Shown one piece after another: positions 1-9,963 of a DNA stretch of 64,000 bases; position 1 is the stretch's first letter, and each line of letters starts with the position of its first letter. The notes under the pieces are model-generated. The model worked only from the letters and a program-made list of their open reading frames with translations. It ran no database searches and was not told the origin of the DNA. The stretch is from positions 124,001-188,000 of the forward strand of contig NZ_QYYD01000006.1 of assembly GCF_003591005.1 (NCBI RefSeq). Reading direction: 5' to 3'. A program made the position numbers and the translations under genes. This DNA is from Rhodopseudomonas palustris (lineage in GTDB: Bacteria > Pseudomonadota > Alphaproteobacteria > Rhizobiales > Xanthobacteraceae).

Positions 1-20
1 GCTTCCATAAGAAAGCCCTC

Positions 21-1226
21 ATGACTTCTCCTCTGATGGCCGGCGCGATTGCTGGTTTGCGCGTGATCGATCTGTCGCGCGTGCTCGGTGGTCCGTACTG
101 CACCCAGATTCTCGCCGACCATGGCGCCGACGTGATCAAGGTCGAACCGCCGGCCGGCGACGAGACCCGTGACTGGGGCCCGCCCTTTCACGACGACGAC
201 GCGGCGTATTTCATCGGCGCCAACCGCAACAAGCGCTCGATCGGCCTCGACCTCGCCTCCGAGGGCGGCCGCGCCGTGCTGATGAAGATGCTCGAAGACG
301 CCGACGTCATGATCGAGAACTTCAAGCCCGGCACGCTCGACAAATGGGGCATCGGCAACGACGTGCTGCGCGCCAGATTTCCGCAGCTGGTGCATTGCCG
401 GATCTCGGGCTTCGGCGGCGACGGCCCGCATGGCGGCCATCCCGGCTATGACGCCATCATCCAGTCGATGGTCGGCCTGATGGAAGCGACCGGCACGCCG
501 GACTCTGGCCCGACCCGGATCGGCGTCGCGCTGGTCGACATGGCGACCGGGCTGTACGCCTGCGTCGGCATCCTGATGGCGCTGCTCGAGCGGCAAAAAT
601 CGGGACTCGGCCAGTTCGTCGAGGCGACGCTGTTCGAGACCGGGCTCGCCATCATGCATCCGCACACCGCGAACTTCTTCATGCACGGCAAGCCGCCGGC
701 GCGCACCGGCAATGAGCATCCGAATCTGTATCCATATTCGGTGTTCGCGGCGCGCGACGGCAACATCTTCATGGGTGTGGGCAACGACGGCACCTTCCGC
801 AAGCTATGCCGCGAGCTCGGCAAGCCGGAGCTCGGCACCGATCCGCGCTTCGCCCGCAACCGCGACCGCGTCGTCAATCGCGCGGAGCTGCGCGCCGAGC
901 TTGAGGCGATCCTCGCCAATCACGACGCCGAGCCGCTGTGCCGCAGGCTGCTCGCCGCCGGCCTGCCGGCCGGTCCGGTGCAGGCGATCGACAAGGCGCT
1001 GGCCTCCGAGCACGTCAAGGCCCGCGGCGATATCATCGAGAAGGACTGGTACAGGGGCATCGCCTCGCCGGTCCGGTTCGATCGCACCAAAGCCAGTCTG
1101 CGCCACATCCCGCCGACTTTCAGCCAGCACGCCGACGAAGTGCTGGGTGAGTTCGGCTACACGAGCGATGACATCGTCCGGCTGAAGGCCGACGGAATCG
1201 TCAGCGGCCCCGAGCGTAAGCGGTAA
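21..1226 (+). CDS. CaiB/BaiF family (class III) CoA-transferase
   Basis: 401 residues, the normal size for family III CoA-transferases, which move CoA between carboxylic acids through an aspartyl-CoA thioester intermediate. The N-terminal Rossmann-like half reads GLRVIDLSRVLGGPYCTQ and is followed by the family segment IKVEPPAGDETR near residues 39-50. The expected catalytic aspartate fits D173 in GVALVDMATG, aligned by motif to Asp169 of formyl-CoA transferase. The ATG at 21 has only a weak purine-rich ribosome site (AAGAAAG), and M6 is an alternative start. The gene stands alone before the ugp operon, so its acyl substrate cannot be deduced. Family assignment is secure; the specific reaction is not known. 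Confidence 0.9.
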   Translation: MTSPLMAGAIAGLRVIDLSRVLGGPYCTQILADHGADVIKVEPPAGDETRDWGPPFHDDDAAYFIGANRNKRSIGLDLASEGGRAVLMKMLEDADVMIENFKPGTLDKWGIGNDVLRARFPQLVHCRISGFGGDGPHGGHPGYDAIIQSMVGLMEATGTPDSGPTRIGVALVDMATGLYACVGILMALLERQKSGLGQFVEATLFETGLAIMHPHTANFFMHGKPPARTGNEHPNLYPYSVFAARDGNIFMGVGNDGTFRKLCRELGKPELGTDPRFARNRDRVVNRAELRAELEAILANHDAEPLCRRLLAAGLPAGPVQAIDKALASEHVKARGDIIEKDWYRGIASPVRFDRTKASLRHIPPTFSQHADEVLGEFGYTSDDIVRLKADGIVSGPERKR

Positions 1227-1232
1227 GCGACA

Positions 1233-1263
1233 GGATGGCGGCGCCGCGATTGCACCGCCATCC
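1233..1263 (+). terminator. hairpin after the CoA-transferase, possible terminator
   Basis: A perfect 9-bp inverted repeat, GGATGGCGG (1233-1241) and CCGCCATCC (1255-1263), begins 7 nt after the CoA-transferase stop. There is no T-run after it, so intrinsic termination is only a possibility. Confidence 0.3.
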
Positions 1264-1390
1264 CGCCTCCCCGACCCGAACATCATCACTCCATCCGACC
1301 AGGTTCCTGCTGCGCTGCCACAAGCCGGCGTTGGTCTTTTTCCGCGCTAGGCGGCCGGATCGCTTCCTCCTAACGATGTCGTCGCCTATA

Positions 1391-1408
1391 CGGTCATGTA
1401 ACTGTCAC
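1391..1408 (+). promoter_or_regulatory. PHO box upstream of ugpB
   Basis: CGGTCATGTAACTGTCAC matches 16 of 18 positions of the alphaproteobacterial PhoB box (CTGTCATAWAWCTGTCAY), with both half-sites in direct repeat. It lies about 54 nt before the ugpB start, where it could overlap the -35 region. ugp operons are classical Pho regulon members, so function and site agree. This was read by eye against a remembered consensus; PhoB binding is inferred. Confidence 0.72.
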
Positions 1409-1461
1409 CCGGCGCTGCTAACGCGCGCGCAGATGATGACTGTTCGTTCGGGAGGTACTTG

Positions 1462-2787
1462 ATGATGTTTCGTTCCCTCAGCCTGACGGCGCTCGCCGCG
1501 TCCGTCGCTGCCAGTTTGGCGCTGGCCCTGCCGGCGCAGGCCGCCACCGAAATTCAGTGGTGGCACGCCATGACGGGCGGCAACAACGACGTCGTCGTCA
1601 AGCTGGCGAACGACTTCAATGCCTCGCAAAGCGACTACAAGGTGGTTCCGACCTACAAGGGCGGCTATGCCGACACCATGAACGCCGGCATCGCGGCGTT
1701 CCGCGCCGGCAATGCGCCGCACATCATGCAGGTGTTCGAGGTCGGCACCGCCACCATGATGGCCGCCACCGGTGCGGTGAAGCCGGTGTACAAGCTGATG
1801 CAGGAGACGGGCGAGCCGTTCGATGCAAACGCTTATCTGCCGGCGATCACCGGCTACTACTCGACCTCCAAGGGCGAGATGCTGTCGTTCCCGTTCAATT
1901 CGTCGTCGATGGTGATGTGGGTCAATCTCGACGCGCTGAAGAAGGCCGAGATCGCCGAAATCCCCAAGACCTGGCCGGAGGTGTTCGACGCCGCCAAGAA
2001 GCTCAAGGCGGCCGGTTACGCCACCTGCGGGTTCTCGACCGCCTGGGTGACCTGGGCCAATCTCGAGCAGTTGTCGGCCTGGCACAACGTGCCGCTGGCC
2101 AGCAAGGCCAACGGTCTCGACGGCTTCGACACCAAGCTCGAATTCAACGGCCCGGTGCAGCTCAAGCATCTCGAAAAATTGGTCGAGCTGCAGAAGGACA
2201 AGACCTTCGATTACTCCGGCCGCACCAACACCGGCGAGGGCCGCTTCACGTCGGGCGAGTGTCCGCTGTTCCTGACCTCGTCGGGCTTCTTCGGCAACGT
2301 CAAGTCGCAGGCCAAGTTCAACTGGACCAACGCAGCGATGCCGTACTACCCGGACGTCGCGGGCGCGCCGCAGAACTCGATCATCGGCGGCGCCTCGCTG
2401 TGGGTGATGGGCGGCAAGACGCCGGCCGAATACAAGGGCGTCGCCAAGTTCCTCGCCTTCCTGTCCGACACCGACCGCCAGGTCGCCGTGCACAAGGCCT
2501 CGGGCTATCTGCCGATCACCAAGGCGGCCTACGAGAAGGCCAAGGCCGACGGCTTCTACAAGGATCAGCCTTATCTCGAAACGCCGATCAAGGAACTGAC
2601 CAACAAGCCGCCGACCGAGAACTCCCGCGGCCTGCGTCTCGGCAACATGGTTCAGCTGCGCGACGTCTGGGCCGAGGAATTCGAGCAGGCGCTGGCCGGC
2701 AAGAAAACCGCCAAGGAAGCCCTCGATGCGGCCGTGACGCGCGGCAACACGATGCTGCGGCAGTTCGAGAAGACGGCGGTGAGGTGA
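1462..2787 (+). CDS. ugpB: sn-glycerol-3-phosphate ABC transporter, periplasmic binding protein UgpB
   Basis: 441-residue extracellular solute-binding protein (family 1). The signal peptide is typical: short basic N-terminus, hydrophobic core at about residues 8-23, and an AQA cleavage site near residue 27. The mature protein begins TEIQWWHAM, a strong UgpB signature (ligand-contact WWHAM), and later has GGASLWVMGGK. It captures glycerol-3-phosphate or glycerophosphodiesters in the periplasm and delivers them to UgpAE. The ATG at 1462 was chosen because GGAGG at 1451-1455 is 6 nt upstream; a TTG at 1459 and an ATG at 1465 are adjacent alternatives. First gene of ugpBAEC, downstream of a PHO box, so phosphate-starvation induction is likely. 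Confidence 0.95.
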   Translation: MMFRSLSLTALAASVAASLALALPAQAATEIQWWHAMTGGNNDVVVKLANDFNASQSDYKVVPTYKGGYADTMNAGIAAFRAGNAPHIMQVFEVGTATMMAATGAVKPVYKLMQETGEPFDANAYLPAITGYYSTSKGEMLSFPFNSSSMVMWVNLDALKKAEIAEIPKTWPEVFDAAKKLKAAGYATCGFSTAWVTWANLEQLSAWHNVPLASKANGLDGFDTKLEFNGPVQLKHLEKLVELQKDKTFDYSGRTNTGEGRFTSGECPLFLTSSGFFGNVKSQAKFNWTNAAMPYYPDVAGAPQNSIIGGASLWVMGGKTPAEYKGVAKFLAFLSDTDRQVAVHKASGYLPITKAAYEKAKADGFYKDQPYLETPIKELTNKPPTENSRGLRLGNMVQLRDVWAEEFEQALAGKKTAKEALDAAVTRGNTMLRQFEKTAVR

Positions 2788-2810
2788 CGAATCCTCAGCC
2801 CACTCTAGCC

Positions 2811-2884
2811 GTCATTGCCGGGCTTGACCCGGCAATCCATCGTTCGCAAGAGGGATGGATGCGCGGGTCAAGCCCGCGCATGAC
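2811..2884. repeat. dispersed palindrome family B, copy 1, between ugpB and ugpA
   Basis: Begins GTCATTGCCGGGCTTGACC and ends as the imperfect inverse, GGGTCAAGCCCGCGCATGAC. Each half is itself a hairpin (GCCGGG..CCCGGC type). Other copies lie at 21073-21160, 41795-41882 and 60299-60370. This copy sits inside the ugp operon, between the abundant binding-protein gene and the permease genes. Confidence 0.85.
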
Positions 2885-2915
2885 GGCTGCAGGTGGGGAG
2901 GGGAGTTAGCAACAC

Positions 2916-3797
2916 ATGCTCAAGCAGGCCGTCTTTCAATCCAAGTTCCTGCCTTATCTGCTGGTGCTGCCGCAGCTCGCGGTGGTGCTGGTGTTTTTCT
3001 ATTGGCCGGCCGGGCAGGCGGTGGTGCAGTCGTTCCTGATGCAGGACGCGTTCGGGCTGTCGACCGTGTTCGTATGGTTCGACAACTACAAGGAGCTGCT
3101 CGCCGACCCCGATTACTTCGCGGCGATCCTGCGCACCTTCGGATTTTCCTTCGCGATCGCGCTGGCGTCGCTGTCGCTGGCGCTGCTGCTCGCCGTGATG
3201 GCGGACCGGCCGCTGCGCGGCTCGATGTTCTATCGAACGCTGCTGATCTGGCCCTATGCGGTGGCGCCGCCGGTTGTCGGCGTATTGTGGGTGTTCATGC
3301 TCAACCCGTCGCTCGGGGTGATCGCGCATGGCCTGCGCCATCTCGGCGTCGACTGGAATCCGCTGCTCGACGGCAACCAAGCGGCGACGCTGATCATCCT
3401 GGCCGCGGCCTGGAAGCAGATCTCCTACAACTTCCTGTTTTTCCTGGCCGGGCTGCAGGCGATCCCGTCCAGCGTGATTGAAGCCGCGGCGATCGACGGC
3501 GCGCGGCCGATGCGGCGGTTCTGGACCATCATCTTCCCGCTGCTGTCGCCGACCATCTTCTTCCTGATCGTCGTCAACATCGTCTACGCGTTCTTCGACA
3601 CCTTCGGCATCATCGACACCATCACCCGCGGCGGCCCTGCGAAGGCGACCGAGACATTGGTCTACAAGGTCTATAGCGATGGCCTGCTCGGCGGCAATCT
3701 CGGCAGCTCGGCGGCGCAGTCGGTGATCCTGATGGGCATCGTCATCGCGCTGACCGCGTTTCAGTTCCGTTTCGTCGAGCGCAAGGTGAATTACTGA
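2916..3797 (+). CDS. ugpA: sn-glycerol-3-phosphate ABC transporter permease UgpA
   Basis: 293 residues with about six hydrophobic membrane segments. The MalF-type permease EAA loop reads [10 protein letters not shown] from residue 189, the cytoplasmic helix that docks on the ATPase. It forms the translocation pore with UgpE. A purine-rich site (GGGGAGGGGAG) lies upstream of the ATG. Its stop overlaps the ugpE start (TGATG), so the two are translationally coupled. The ugpB-ugpA gap holds a dispersed palindrome. Confidence 0.94.
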   Translation: MLKQAVFQSKFLPYLLVLPQLAVVLVFFYWPAGQAVVQSFLMQDAFGLSTVFVWFDNYKELLADPDYFAAILRTFGFSFAIALASLSLALLLAVMADRPLRGSMFYRTLLIWPYAVAPPVVGVLWVFMLNPSLGVIAHGLRHLGVDWNPLLDGNQAATLIILAAAWKQISYNFLFFLAGLQAIPSSVIEAAAIDGARPMRRFWTIIFPLLSPTIFFLIVVNIVYAFFDTFGIIDTITRGGPAKATETLVYKVYSDGLLGGNLGSSAAQSVILMGIVIALTAFQFRFVERKVNY

Positions 3798-4645
3798 TGG
3801 TCGAGCACCGCCGATTCGGGAATCTGCTGCCGCATCTGGTGCTGTGGACCGGCGTGCTGATCGTCGCGTTCCCGGTGTATCTCGCTTTCGTCGCCTCGAC
3901 CCAGGACAACGCCACCATCGCCAACGGCCAGATGTCGCTGCTGCCCGGCGGTCACTTCCTCGATACCTATTATCAGACGCTGTTCGTCGGCACCTCGGGC
4001 ACCACCCGCGAGCCGGTCGGCACCATGCTGTTCAATTCCTTCGTGATGGCGATGCTGATCGCGGTCGGCAAGATCGCGATCTCGCTGATCTCCGCCTATG
4101 CGATCGTGTATTTCCGCTTCCCGTTCCGGATGACGATCTTCTGGATCATCTTCATCACTCTGATGCTGCCGGTCGAGGTTCGCATCTACCCGACCTACAA
4201 GATCGTCGCCGACCTCAATCTGCTCGACAGCTACGCCGGCCTGACGCTGCCGCTGATCGCCTCCGCGACCGCGACGCTGCTGTTCCGGCAATTCTTCATG
4301 ACGGTGCCGGACGAACTCCTGGAAGCGTCGCGGATCGACGGCGCCGGGCCGTTCCGGTTCTTCTGGGATACGCTGCTGCCGCTGTCGCGCACCAATATGG
4401 CGGCGCTGTTCGTGATCCTGTTCATTCTCGGCTGGAACCAATATCTCTGGCCGCTGCTGATCACCACGCGCGACGACATGCAGACCATCCAGATCGGCAT
4501 CCGCAAGATGATCGTGACCTCCGACGCGCTGACCGAATGGCCGATCGTGATGGCGACCGCGGTGCTGGCGATGCTGCCGCCGGTTGCCGTGGTGGTGCTG
4601 ATGCAGAAGCTGTTCGTGCGCGGACTGGTCGAGACGGAGAAGTAA
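3797..4645 (+). CDS. ugpE: sn-glycerol-3-phosphate ABC transporter permease UgpE
   Basis: 282 residues and six predicted membrane helices. The EAA-loop motif [10 protein letters not shown] starts at residue 176, as in MalG-type permeases. Second half of the UgpAE channel in the inner membrane. The ATG shares one base with the ugpA stop codon, and the ugpC start follows two bases after the ugpE stop, showing a tight operon. Confidence 0.94.
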   Translation: MVEHRRFGNLLPHLVLWTGVLIVAFPVYLAFVASTQDNATIANGQMSLLPGGHFLDTYYQTLFVGTSGTTREPVGTMLFNSFVMAMLIAVGKIAISLISAYAIVYFRFPFRMTIFWIIFITLMLPVEVRIYPTYKIVADLNLLDSYAGLTLPLIASATATLLFRQFFMTVPDELLEASRIDGAGPFRFFWDTLLPLSRTNMAALFVILFILGWNQYLWPLLITTRDDMQTIQIGIRKMIVTSDALTEWPIVMATAVLAMLPPVAVVVLMQKLFVRGLVETEK

Positions 4646-4647
4646 TC

Positions 4648-5736
<1,089 letters not shown>

Positions 5737-5767
5737 GCCGGCTCGGCAATTTCGCTAATTCGGACGG

Positions 5768-5797
5768 CTTGAACCGGTCTGTTGCACTGCCCATATT
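5768..5797 (+). promoter_or_regulatory. sigma-32 (RpoH) type heat-shock promoter of hsp20
   Basis: CTTGAA at 5768-5773 and CCCATATT at 5790-5797 give CTTG-N18-CCCATAT, close to the alphaproteobacterial RpoH consensus (CTTG, 17-18 nt, CYTATNT). The predicted transcript start near 5803-5806 would give a 5' leader of about 75 nt, the usual size for a small heat-shock leader with a thermometer. Inferred from motif and position. Confidence 0.7.
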
Positions 5798-5802
5798 GGT
5801 TT

Positions 5803-5880
5803 CGAACGGCCGGCGTGTTGCCGGGCGGTCATCGGGGTGCCGCAAGGGCCCCAATCAAAGTCGCTTCGAGAGGACTTTGG
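5803..5880 (+). promoter_or_regulatory. ROSE-like RNA thermometer in the hsp20 leader
   Basis: The last leader hairpin pairs CAAAGTC (5856-5862) with GACTTTG (5873-5879). Inside it CTT (5864-5866) pairs with GAG (5870-5872), closing a three-base loop and leaving G5863 bulged. This buries the Shine-Dalgarno sequence (AGAGGA, 5869-5874). The opposing strand contains TCGCT, matching the ROSE motif U(U/C)GCU whose bulged G is diagnostic. Further hairpins lie just upstream (around 5834-5852 and 5811-5824). ROSE elements are known before small heat-shock genes in Bradyrhizobium and relatives: they block translation until warmed. Confidence 0.68.
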
Positions 5881-6306
5881 ATGTCTCGTGTTCCTACGTT
5901 ATCCAGCCCTTTCCTGCTGGGATTCGACGAGATCGAGCGTGCGCTCGACCGCGTCGTCAAGGGTGCCGACGGCTACCCGCCCTACAACATCGAGCGCTGC
6001 GAACGCGGCAACGGCGATCCTGAAAAGCTCAGGATCACGCTCGCGGTCGCGGGTTTCACCCGTGATCAACTCGATGTGACGATTGAGGAAAATCAACTCG
6101 TCATCAGGGGTCGCCAGCAGGATGACAAGGCCCGGCAATACATCCACCGCGGCATCGCCGCGCGCCACTTCCAGCGCACATTCGTGCTGGCGGAGGGGAT
6201 GCAAGTGCTGGGTGCGGATCTGAAAAACGGGTTGTTGTCGATCGATCTGGTCCGGCCTGAGCCTGAGCGGGTGATTAAGACAATTGCCATCACCGAACAC
6301 GAATAA
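5881..6306 (+). CDS. small heat-shock protein, Hsp20/alpha-crystallin family (IbpA-like)
   Basis: 141 residues. The N-terminus MSRVPTLSSPFLLGFDEIER is followed by an alpha-crystallin domain starting around PPYNIERC, with LRITLAVAGFTRDQLDVTIE, and the conserved C-terminal strand GLLSIDLVRPEPE. ATP-independent holdase that binds unfolding proteins in the cytoplasm. The ATG at 5881 is fixed by the Shine-Dalgarno sequence at 5869-5874, which is sequestered in a hairpin. In-frame ATGs further upstream fall in the leader and are rejected. Controlled by a sigma-32 promoter and probably a ROSE thermometer. Followed 50 bases later by a DUF1150 gene. Confidence 0.92.
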   Translation: MSRVPTLSSPFLLGFDEIERALDRVVKGADGYPPYNIERCERGNGDPEKLRITLAVAGFTRDQLDVTIEENQLVIRGRQQDDKARQYIHRGIAARHFQRTFVLAEGMQVLGADLKNGLLSIDLVRPEPERVIKTIAITEHE

Positions 6307-6356
6307 TGGAACGAGTAGCGGACTCGACCGCTTAGTCTCTAACAGGAGTCGAGACC

Positions 6357-6626
6357 ATGACTGACTTGGGTACAACAACGCACGACAATGTCCGCGTCAC
6401 GCCGGAAGCGTTGGCGCATCTGGGCGAGGGTCACATCGCCTATGTGAAGCAGATCCGCTCCGAGGACGTGCCCGGCCTCTTCCCGCAGGCGCCGCAGATT
6501 GCGCCCGGCCTGAAGCTGTTCGCGCTGCATTCCGCCGACGGCACGCCGATCATGCTGACCGACAGCCGTGAAGCCGCGGTTGCCAATGCCTGGAGCCAGG
6601 AGCTCCAAGCGGTGAGCGTGCACTGA
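6357..6626 (+). CDS. DUF1150 family protein
   Basis: 89-residue soluble protein with DUF1150 features: an N-terminal LAHLGEGHIAYVKQI segment and the C-terminal GTPIMLTDSREAAVANA. AGGAG stands 8 nt before the ATG. It follows hsp20 on the same strand with a short gap and no obvious terminator, so co-transcription under heat shock is likely. My recollection is that these families are neighbours in many alphaproteobacteria. Biochemical function unknown. Confidence 0.85.
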   Translation: MTDLGTTTHDNVRVTPEALAHLGEGHIAYVKQIRSEDVPGLFPQAPQIAPGLKLFALHSADGTPIMLTDSREAAVANAWSQELQAVSVH

Positions 6627-6778
6627 TCGCCAGAACGATCCAGAGCTACCATGCAGGCGCGGTGTCCGGAGACGGACTCCGCGTATCTGCGTTGCGCGCA
6701 ATTCCCGCGTGACGCCCTGTGAGCTGTCGCTCGCGATTTTGAATCATCACCGACGAAAATGAAGCTCGCGGCTCCGAG

Positions 6779-7240
6779 CTACGCTGCGGTTGCCGGCGGC
6801 AATGCCAGCACCGAGTAGATCGCCTGCGCATCGCGCGAGGCGCGTAGTTTCTTGGCGACGTCCTGGTCGCGTAGCAAGCGAGCGATTCGTGCGAGAGCTT
6901 TCAGGTGATCGGCGCCGGCGCCTTCCGGCGCGAGCAGCAGGAAAATCAGGTCGACCGGCTGACCGTCCATCGCCTCGAAATCGATCGGACGTTCCAACCG
7001 TGCAAACAAGCCGAACAGCTTGTCCAGCTTCGGCAGCTTGCCGTGAGGTATCGCCACGCCATAGCCGACCGCAGTGGTGCCGAGCTTCTCGCGTTGCAAC
7101 AGAACCTCGAAGATCGACCGCTCATTCTGCCCGGACAGTTCCGCAGCGCGTGCCGCGAGCTCCTGCAGCGCTTGCTTCTTGCTGATAACCTTCAACGCCG
7201 GGATAACGGCCTCGGGCGCGACCAGATCGGTAATCGTCAT
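6779..7240 (-). CDS. ptsN: PTS IIA-like nitrogen regulatory protein PtsN (EIIA-Ntr)
   Basis: 153 residues, standard EIIA-Ntr length. The phosphorylated histidine is H66 in GVAIPHGKLP; the fructose-type IIA fold follows with DLIFLLLAPEGAGADHLKALARIARLL. It accepts phosphate from NPr in the nitrogen phosphotransferase system and acts as a regulator (potassium transport, nitrogen/carbon balance), not in sugar uptake. Last gene of the conserved lptC-lptA-lptB-rpoN-hpf-ptsN run on the minus strand, the classical sigma-54 neighbourhood. A 269-base gap separates it from hpf, so it may have its own promoter. Confidence 0.93.
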   Translation of the reverse strand: MTITDLVAPEAVIPALKVISKKQALQELAARAAELSGQNERSIFEVLLQREKLGTTAVGYGVAIPHGKLPKLDKLFGLFARLERPIDFEAMDGQPVDLIFLLLAPEGAGADHLKALARIARLLRDQDVAKKLRASRDAQAIYSVLALPPATAA

Positions 7241-7509
7241 GCGGCGTTCCGAGGATATGCTGTGCGGTGCTGGTTAAACAGGGCAGAGGCAGTCTGCGTC
7301 GAGCCTGATCGAGAAGATCCGCCTAGCTCCATGAGCTCGAAAATCTTCATCAATTCATCGGCCTAGCTAATCTATCATGTCCGCCAGCGGCGGCAAAGTC
7401 CGGCGCTTCCGGCACCGGCACGGAAGGCGGCGGACCATAGGCAGAGCCGCCGCCGGGCGTCAATGGCCGTCTCGCTTGCCCGAACAAGACGGCATGACTG
7501 CAGCCCTCG

Positions 7510-8118
7510 TCAGGCGGCCGTGTTCACCGTCGGCGGATCGATCCAGCCGATATTGCCGTCGGCGCGGCGATAGATGATGTTCACACGGCCCGAACCGCCG
7601 TGCAGGAACACCAGCACCGGCGCGCCGGTCAGGTCGAGTTCAACCACCGCCTCGCTCACCGACAGCCGCTTCATCGCAGTGGTGGCTTCGGCGATGATCA
7701 CCGGGTTGTAGGCGTCTTCGGCGTGTTCCTCGTCGCCGGGCGCCTCGATGACGTAGCTCGTCGCGTCGACCGCTGCGGTGCCGAGCTCGGCGATGGCCGC
7801 AGCCTCGGCATGCGCCTTGCGGGCGGAGCGATCCTTCAGCCGGCTCTTGTAGCGGCGCAGCCGCTTCTCGATCTGCAGCAGGGCCTGGTCGGCGCTCGCA
7901 TAGGCGTCTGCCGCGTTCGATTCGGCTTCCAGCGTGATGCCGGAATCAAGGTGCAGCGCACAGTCGGTGCGGAATCCGAAGCCGTCTTTGCTCAGCGTGA
8001 TATGGCCCGAGTAATTGCCGTCGAAATATTTGCGCAGCACCTCTTCGGTGCGTTCGCTGACACGGCCGCGCAGGGCTTCGCCGACGCTGATGCTTTTGCC
8101 GGAGACCCGGATGGTCAT
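7510..8118 (-). CDS. hpf: ribosome hibernation-promoting factor, long form (HPF/RaiA family)
   Basis: 202 residues. The N-terminal S30AE fold starts TIRVSGKSISVGEALR. A variable linker leads to the C-terminal dimerisation domain with AVVELDLTGAPVLVFLHGGSGRVNIIYRRADGNIGWI. Both domains make it a long HPF, which joins ribosomes into inactive 100S dimers in stationary phase. The start at 8118 was chosen because TIRVSGK begins the conserved fold; upstream in-frame codons overlap the rpoN end. Older annotations call it sigma-54 modulation protein because it follows rpoN. Confidence 0.92.
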   Translation of the reverse strand: MTIRVSGKSISVGEALRGRVSERTEEVLRKYFDGNYSGHITLSKDGFGFRTDCALHLDSGITLEAESNAADAYASADQALLQIEKRLRRYKSRLKDRSARKAHAEAAAIAELGTAAVDATSYVIEAPGDEEHAEDAYNPVIIAEATTAMKRLSVSEAVVELDLTGAPVLVFLHGGSGRVNIIYRRADGNIGWIDPPTVNTAA

Positions 8119-8171
8119 GGGATGCCTCGTTTGTCTTTGGGGTACTGACAGTAGTCCGAGCAGCGGCGTAA

Positions 8172-9797
8172 TCAAGCCGGGGCGGTGTCGCGGGAGCGAT
8201 CCGCCGCCGACAGGGCCGAGCCGAGGACGCTCTGCTTGTCGCGGCGCCGTTGCACGGAGGAGGGAATGCGCATCGCCTCGCGATATTTCGCCACCGTGCG
8301 GCGGGCGATATCGATGCCGGCTTCGCGCAGCTTTTCGACGATGGTGTCGTCGGAAAGAATCGCCGACGGCTCTTCGCCATCGATCAATTGCCGAATGTGA
8401 TGACGCACCGCCTCGGCCGAATGCGCCTCGCCGCCGTCGGCGGATGCAATCGATGCGGTAAAGAAGTACTTAAGCTCAAAAGTACCGCGGTTGGTCGCCA
8501 TGTACTTGTTGGCGGTGACGCGTGACACGGTTGATTCGTGCATCTGGATCGCGTCGGCGACGGCCTTGAGATTCAGCGGTCGCAGATGTGCGACGCCGTG
8601 GGTGAAGAAGCCGTCCTGCTGGCGCACGATCTCGGTCGCGACCTTGAGGATGGTCCGGGCGCGCTGATCCAGCGCGCGGACCAGCCAGGTGGCGTTCTGC
8701 AGGCAGTCGGAGAAATATGATTTGTCGCCGTCCTTGCGGATCGTCTTCGACAGCTCCGAGTAGTACGACTGATTGACCAGCACCTTCGGCAGCGTGTCGC
8801 TGTTGAGTTCGACCAGCCAGCCGCCATCGGGGCCGGGACGGACGAAGACGTCGGGCACGACAGTCTGCACCCGCGAGGTGCCGAACTTCAGGCCGGGCTT
8901 GGGGTCGAGATGCCGGATCTCGCCGATCATGTCGGCGAGGTCCTCGTCGTCGACGCCGCAGATCTTGCGCAGGCCGGCGATGTCACGCCTGGCGAGCAGA
9001 TCGAGATGCTCGATCAGCGCCTGCATGGCCGGATCGTAGCGGTCGAGTTCGCGCAGCTGGATCGCCAGGCACTCGGCCAGCGAGCGCGCGCAGATGCCGG
9101 GCGGATCGAAGGTCTGCAGCACGGCGACCACGGCTTCCACCTCGGCCGGCGTGGTGCCGAGCCGCTCGGCGGCGTCGCCGAGATCAGCCGGCAGATAGCC
9201 GGCGTCGTCGACCAGATCGATCAAATATTGGCCGATCATGCGCTGCGACGGACCCGTCAACGCCACCGCGAGTTGCTCGGCCAGATGATCGGCCAGCGAA
9301 CTCTCGGCCGCCACGAAGGCTTCGAGATTGTAGCCCTCGTCGCTGGAAGCGCCGCCGCCCCATTCGGTGTAGGACGCCGGCGCGACGTCCTGCGCGGCGC
9401 GTGCCGCAGCTTCGGCAGGCTCCTCGGGAAAGACGTTCTCCATGCCGGTGTCGAGCGTCTGCTCGATGTCGCTGCGGCTGCCGAGGTCGCGCTGCATCCA
9501 TTCTTCGGCGCCGGGCTCGAACGAGTCGCTGGCGGCGTAGTCGCTGCCCTCGCTGCCGCTCTCACCTCCACCGAATTCGTCACCGCTGCCATCGCCGCGC
9601 TCCATCGCCTCGCCCGCGACCGGAGCCTCCGGCGTGTCGGTCGCGCGATCGAGCAGCGGGTTCTTTTCGAGCTCGTCTTCGACGAACGTCGCGAGATCAA
9701 GATTGGACAGCTGCAGCAGCTTGATCGCCTGCATCAGCTGCGGCGTCATCACCAGCGACTGCGACTGTCGGAACTCGAGGCGTTGAGTGAGTGCCAT
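8172..9797 (-). CDS. rpoN: RNA polymerase sigma-54 factor RpoN
   Basis: 541 residues. Region I is glutamine-rich and binds activators (LEFRQSQSLVMTPQLMQAIKLLQLS). An acidic region II at about residues 60-160 leads into the core-binding domain, a helix-turn-helix containing ADAIQMHESTVSRVT, and the RpoN box ARRTVAKYRE at 498-507, which reads the -24 element. It directs transcription of nitrogen, flagellar or carbon genes that need enhancer-binding ATPases. The window shows no second copy, although related genera can carry two. Confidence 0.97.
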   Translation of the reverse strand: MALTQRLEFRQSQSLVMTPQLMQAIKLLQLSNLDLATFVEDELEKNPLLDRATDTPEAPVAGEAMERGDGSGDEFGGGESGSEGSDYAASDSFEPGAEEWMQRDLGSRSDIEQTLDTGMENVFPEEPAEAAARAAQDVAPASYTEWGGGASSDEGYNLEAFVAAESSLADHLAEQLAVALTGPSQRMIGQYLIDLVDDAGYLPADLGDAAERLGTTPAEVEAVVAVLQTFDPPGICARSLAECLAIQLRELDRYDPAMQALIEHLDLLARRDIAGLRKICGVDDEDLADMIGEIRHLDPKPGLKFGTSRVQTVVPDVFVRPGPDGGWLVELNSDTLPKVLVNQSYYSELSKTIRKDGDKSYFSDCLQNATWLVRALDQRARTILKVATEIVRQQDGFFTHGVAHLRPLNLKAVADAIQMHESTVSRVTANKYMATNRGTFELKYFFTASIASADGGEAHSAEAVRHHIRQLIDGEEPSAILSDDTIVEKLREAGIDIARRTVAKYREAMRIPSSVQRRRDKQSVLGSALSAADRSRDTAPA

Positions 9798-9963
9798 GGC
9801 GGCAAGAACGATCCAAGTTGGTCCGTTTCTTGCTTACGCCTTTCCTGGGCTGATGTACACGCCTTGACGAATTGGAAATTTGGAGTAGGCGGCTCATCCG
9901 ATTAGTTGGACGGCGGGAGCAAGGCAATCGAGCATGCCGCGCCCGCGTCCAGACTGCAACCGA

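Noticed and set aside
1309-1380. A riboswitch-like leader before ugpB
   Set aside because: No known riboswitch core was recognised; the PHO box explains regulation adequately.
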